Shown one piece after another: positions 42,448 to 44,815 of a stretch of DNA of 44,815 bases. Below the pieces are notes generated by a model that worked only from the letters and a program-made list of their open reading frames with translations, ran no database searches and was not told where the DNA came from. Position numbers and translations under genes: made by a program. Numbering within the stretch: the stretch's first letter is position 1; the number at the start of each line of letters is the position of its first letter. The stretch comes from Emcibacter sp. (lineage in GTDB: Bacteria > Pseudomonadota > Alphaproteobacteria > Sphingomonadales > Emcibacteraceae): positions 1 through 44,815 of the forward strand of contig JAESRB010000006.1 of the NCBI GenBank assembly GCA_016764855.1, in the 5' to 3' direction.

Positions 42448-43482
42448 ATGTCAATGAGTCAGACAAATCATAATCCAATTCTTGTGGAAGTTACCCGTGG
42501 TCCGTTGGTTGAGAGTCAGCATCGGGGAGCCGTGGCCGTGGTTAATGACCGGGGTGAAGTGGTGGTAAGCGCCGGGGATATCGGGCGTTTGATATATCCA
42601 CGTTCTGCGGTTAAGCCCTTTCAGGCGATGGTGGCGGTTGAAACCGGCGCGTTTGCCGCATTTGATTTGGGTGATGCGGAATTGTCTTTGCACTGTGCGT
42701 CCCACAATGGGGAAGAGCGACACGGGATTCAGGTGGAAGACTGGCTGGAAAAGATTGGTCTGGGTATAGGGGATCTTGAATGTGGGGTCCATATGCCGTT
42801 CTGGATCAGCAAAAATCCCGGTTACAGCGGGGCCTTTGCTGGGGCATGTGCCTTACATAATAATTGTTCTGGTAAACATGCGGGGTTTTTGACCACGGCG
42901 CGGCATATGGGCGGGGCGACGGCCGATTATATTGACCCCGCGCATCCCGTACAACAGGCGACAATCAAATTAATTGCGCATATGACCGGTTATGCGGCAG
43001 AGGATATGCCGGTGTCCATGGATGCCTGCCGGGCGCCCGTGTTTGGCATGCCGTTGGAACGGTTTGCTTATGGTTTGGCCCGTTTGGGCACGCAAAAAGG
43101 ATTGGAGGACAGACGGGCAGAGGCGGCCATGCGGGTATGTCGGGCCATGCGGGCCTTTCCGTGGAATGTGGCGGGAACAGGTCGACCGGAGACGATATTA
43201 ATGTCGGATAAAGCCTTTTCCGGTATCGCAAAATGCGGCGCGGAAGGGATCTATGCCCTGACATTACCAGACCAAGGGTTAGGCATTGCGGTGAAGGTGG
43301 ATGATGGGGGCGACCGTGCCGCCCATATGGTGGCTATGTCGGTGTTGGACTATCTGGGTGTGCTTAACGCAGACGCCGTCGTGAGGTTGGCAGGCCTGAC
43401 TAAAACGCCCATAGAAAATTGGGCGGGTCAAGAGGTTGGTGAGGTCCGACCCGTGGAAGGGGTCTTTCTTTCCAGCGCGTAA
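42448..43482 (+). CDS. L-asparaginase II family protein (Pfam Asparaginase_II type)
   Basis: 344 aa, of the family typified by Rhizobium/thermolabile asparaginases and unrelated to E. coli AnsA/AnsB. Motifs: LVEVTRGPLVESQHRGA, IYPRSAVKPFQAMVAVETGA, LHCASHNGEERH and HNNCSGKHAGFL. The catalytic Ser and Lys of this serine-dependent group lie in the SAVKP and SGKH elements. It hydrolyses asparagine to aspartate and ammonia in the cytoplasm (family knowledge). The ATG at 42448 is five to six bases after TAGGAGGT (42435-42442), which decides it over the ATG at 42418. Probably controlled by the divergent XRE-cupin gene. Confidence 0.93.
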   Translation: MSMSQTNHNPILVEVTRGPLVESQHRGAVAVVNDRGEVVVSAGDIGRLIYPRSAVKPFQAMVAVETGAFAAFDLGDAELSLHCASHNGEERHGIQVEDWLEKIGLGIGDLECGVHMPFWISKNPGYSGAFAGACALHNNCSGKHAGFLTTARHMGGATADYIDPAHPVQQATIKLIAHMTGYAAEDMPVSMDACRAPVFGMPLERFAYGLARLGTQKGLEDRRAEAAMRVCRAMRAFPWNVAGTGRPETILMSDKAFSGIAKCGAEGIYALTLPDQGLGIAVKVDDGGDRAAHMVAMSVLDYLGVLNADAVVRLAGLTKTPIENWAGQEVGEVRPVEGVFLSSA

Positions 43483-43605
43483 TCTCATATCCTTATGAAG
43501 ATAAAGATCCTAGGCGAAATCAATGGCATTACAGTCTTTATGGGTTCTCATGGCGCGGAGAATTTGAAATATATATCCTGATAGCACGTAGAATATTTTC
43601 AGGTT

Positions 43606-43674
43606 TGACGGAATAGAGGTAAAAGCATATTGGCCGTTCAGCGACACATTTCTGCTTGAAACCTCTATTCGTCA
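43606..43674. other. Long imperfect palindrome between convergent genes
   Basis: TGACG-g-AATAGAGGT (43606-43620) pairs with ACCTCTATTCGTCA (43661-43674) with one bulged G, and AAGCA (43623-43627) with TGCTT (43653-43657) inside. The whole is a 69-nt stem-loop 124 bp past the asparaginase stop and 28 bp past the chemoreceptor stop. It could be a bidirectional terminator, though there is no T-run, or a dispersed repeat element. Confidence 0.55.
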
Positions 43675-43701
43675 TTATGGAATATCACACATCTGGCGCT
43701 C

Positions 43702-44815
43702 TTACTTTTGAAGGCTGCGATATAGTATGGTGCCTTCTTCTGCAAACTGATTAGCTTGGTTTACCGCGTCTGAGATAGAGGTGAGATTTTGATTGATATC
43801 CTCTACAGCAACGGTGGCCTTTTGCATGTTAGACGTAATTTCTTGTGATGTAACGGCCTGCTCTTCTACGGCACTAGCAACGGTCGTAACGCTTGATTCA
43901 ACAGTCTCAACGGCGTCTTTAATACCCGCAAGCCTGCCGACAACATCTTCGGAAATGGTCTGCATATTGGTAATTTCCGTGTTGATTTGTGATATTGCAT
44001 CACCTACCTGATTCGCCAATGCTTTGACCTCAGAGGCCACAACAGCAAAACCTTTTCCGGCATCGCCAGCGCGTGCCGCCTCAATTGTTGCATTCAAAGC
44101 CAGTAAGTTAATCTGGTTCGCTATTTCCTGAATAACCACCACGATCCGATTCATTTCCTGTGCGGCATTGGAGAGTTTCTGTGTTGAATGATCGGCATTC
44201 GTTGTTTCATCAATGGCCCGGGTGACTTCTAATCGTGACGTTTCCATACTTCTGGCTATTTCACTAGAGGCACTTTGAAACTCTTCTGTGGCAGCGGTCA
44301 CAGCCTGTACCGTCGCCAAAGTTTCGTTTGATGCCGTTGCTGCGGTGACGGATTGTTCATTGGCTGAACTTACCGCTTTAAGAATCTTATCAAGATTTTC
44401 ATCAACCAATCTTCCGACGCGTTCGGCTTCCTTTCTGGCCAGGATTTGTTCTGTGATGTCTGTCGCAAACTTTATAATTTTCAGGACATTTCCGTTTGGA
44501 TCTATGATTGGATTGTAGGAGGCCTGTATCCAGACTTCTTTTCCGTTCTTGCCAATACGTTTATATTCTCCCGCCTGATAGGTGCCTTGACGTAAGGTGT
44601 CCCAGAATCTTTTATAATCGGAAGACGTCTCATAGCTTGGTTCAACAAAGATGGCGTGATGTTTGCCCTTTATTTCACTCAAACTATAGCCCAGTGTATT
44701 GAGGAAATTCGTATTGGCATCCAGAATTTTGCCATCAAGGTCAAAAGAAATGACCCCCTGTGCTTTTGAAATGGCATCGACTTGGCCTTTATAATCGGCG
44801 TTTTGTAAAACTTGC
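43702..44815 (-). CDS. PAS-domain methyl-accepting chemotaxis protein, partial (5' end outside window)
   Basis: The gene reads from the right edge on the minus strand; 370 codons are visible, with no stop up to base 44815, so the ATG at 44682 is internal. From the edge: a PAS core ([22 protein letters not shown]), a PAS/PAC region ([20 protein letters not shown]), then a coiled-coil MCP signalling domain. The hairpin tip contains [20 protein letters not shown] and [13 protein letters not shown]. No transmembrane helix or HAMP is visible, so it may be a soluble energy- or redox-type receptor (BdlA-like, PAS-MCP). It would act through CheA/CheW arrays; no che genes are nearby. An upstream membrane segment beyond the window cannot be excluded. 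Confidence 0.92.
   Translation of the reverse strand, partial: QVLQNADYKGQVDAISKAQGVISFDLDGKILDANTNFLNTLGYSLSEIKGKHHAIFVEPSYETSSDYKRFWDTLRQGTYQAGEYKRIGKNGKEVWIQASYNPIIDPNGNVLKIIKFATDITEQILARKEAERVGRLVDENLDKILKAVSSANEQSVTAATASNETLATVQAVTAATEEFQSASSEIARSMETSRLEVTRAIDETTNADHSTQKLSNAAQEMNRIVVVIQEIANQINLLALNATIEAARAGDAGKGFAVVASEVKALANQVGDAISQINTEITNMQTISEDVVGRLAGIKDAVETVESSVTTVASAVEEQAVTSQEITSNMQKATVAVEDINQNLTSISDAVNQANQFAEEGTILYRSLQK

Noticed and set aside
1-44815. Search for tRNA, rRNA, CRISPR arrays, insertion-sequence transposases, integrases and attachment sites
   Set aside because: None recognised by eye: no T-loop-like tRNA ends outside genes, no regularly spaced direct repeats, no transposase or recombinase motifs. 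Weak small RNAs cannot be excluded.

Overview
The window reads as alphaproteobacterial chromosome. The evidence is the order SUV3-type helicase, S4-domain protein, 7Fe ferredoxin (fdxA) and carD, an alphaproteobacterial nuclease-homologue subfamily, a GTA-type three-helix holin and a retropepsin-like protease. I cannot name the genus; a marine Kordiimonadales/Emcibacter- or Sneathiella-like organism is a guess. I saw no rRNA, tRNA or CRISPR.

Layout. (1) 1-5186, minus strand: a copper/silver export operon (CopL-like Met/His-rich protein, CusC, CusB, CusA; cusA runs off the left edge). (2) 5430-8165: a transglutaminase-like/TPR lipoprotein, a MarR regulator, a small membrane protein and a YHS protein. 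(3) 8177-13281: hbd and etfBA (minus), divergent from a B12-dependent methylmalonyl-CoA mutase (plus); together an acyl-CoA/propionyl-CoA catabolic block. (4) 13302-14615: a small accessory island bounded by copies of a REP-like palindrome. It carries an AT-rich orphan with a HEPN-like Rx4H motif and a decayed GIY-YIG endonuclease cassette. (5) 14697-18036: a VOC protein, a SulP anion transporter and an AI-2E family permease. (6) 18195-20576: an isolated phage/GTA-like lysis cassette (unknown protein, M15 endolysin, 3TM holin) behind a promoter whose -10 is covered by a perfect palindrome, then an AsmA-like protein. (7) 20723-21994: two poorly known minus-strand genes separated by a palindrome and a pseudoknot-like interleaved repeat. 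(8) 22169-30362: helicase, S4 protein, retropepsin, TetR, TerB, FdxA, CarD, and a metallophosphatase-fold protein that has lost its metal ligands. (9) 30548-36323: an RND multidrug efflux operon (NodT lipoprotein, adaptor, pump). (10) 36375-40142: M48 protease lipoprotein, SNase-like protein, GST, membrane protein. (11) 40311-43482: secreted M20 amidohydrolase, XRE-cupin regulator and divergent L-asparaginase II, plausibly an amino-acid/amide salvage group. (12) 43702 to the right edge: a PAS-PAS chemoreceptor, cut by the window.

The most interesting items are the palindrome-controlled stand-alone lysis cassette, the REP-bounded island with a candidate HEPN protein and a dead GIY-YIG unit, and the predicted catalytically dead phosphatase behind carD. 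All functional statements come from motif recognition by eye; no database search was run.
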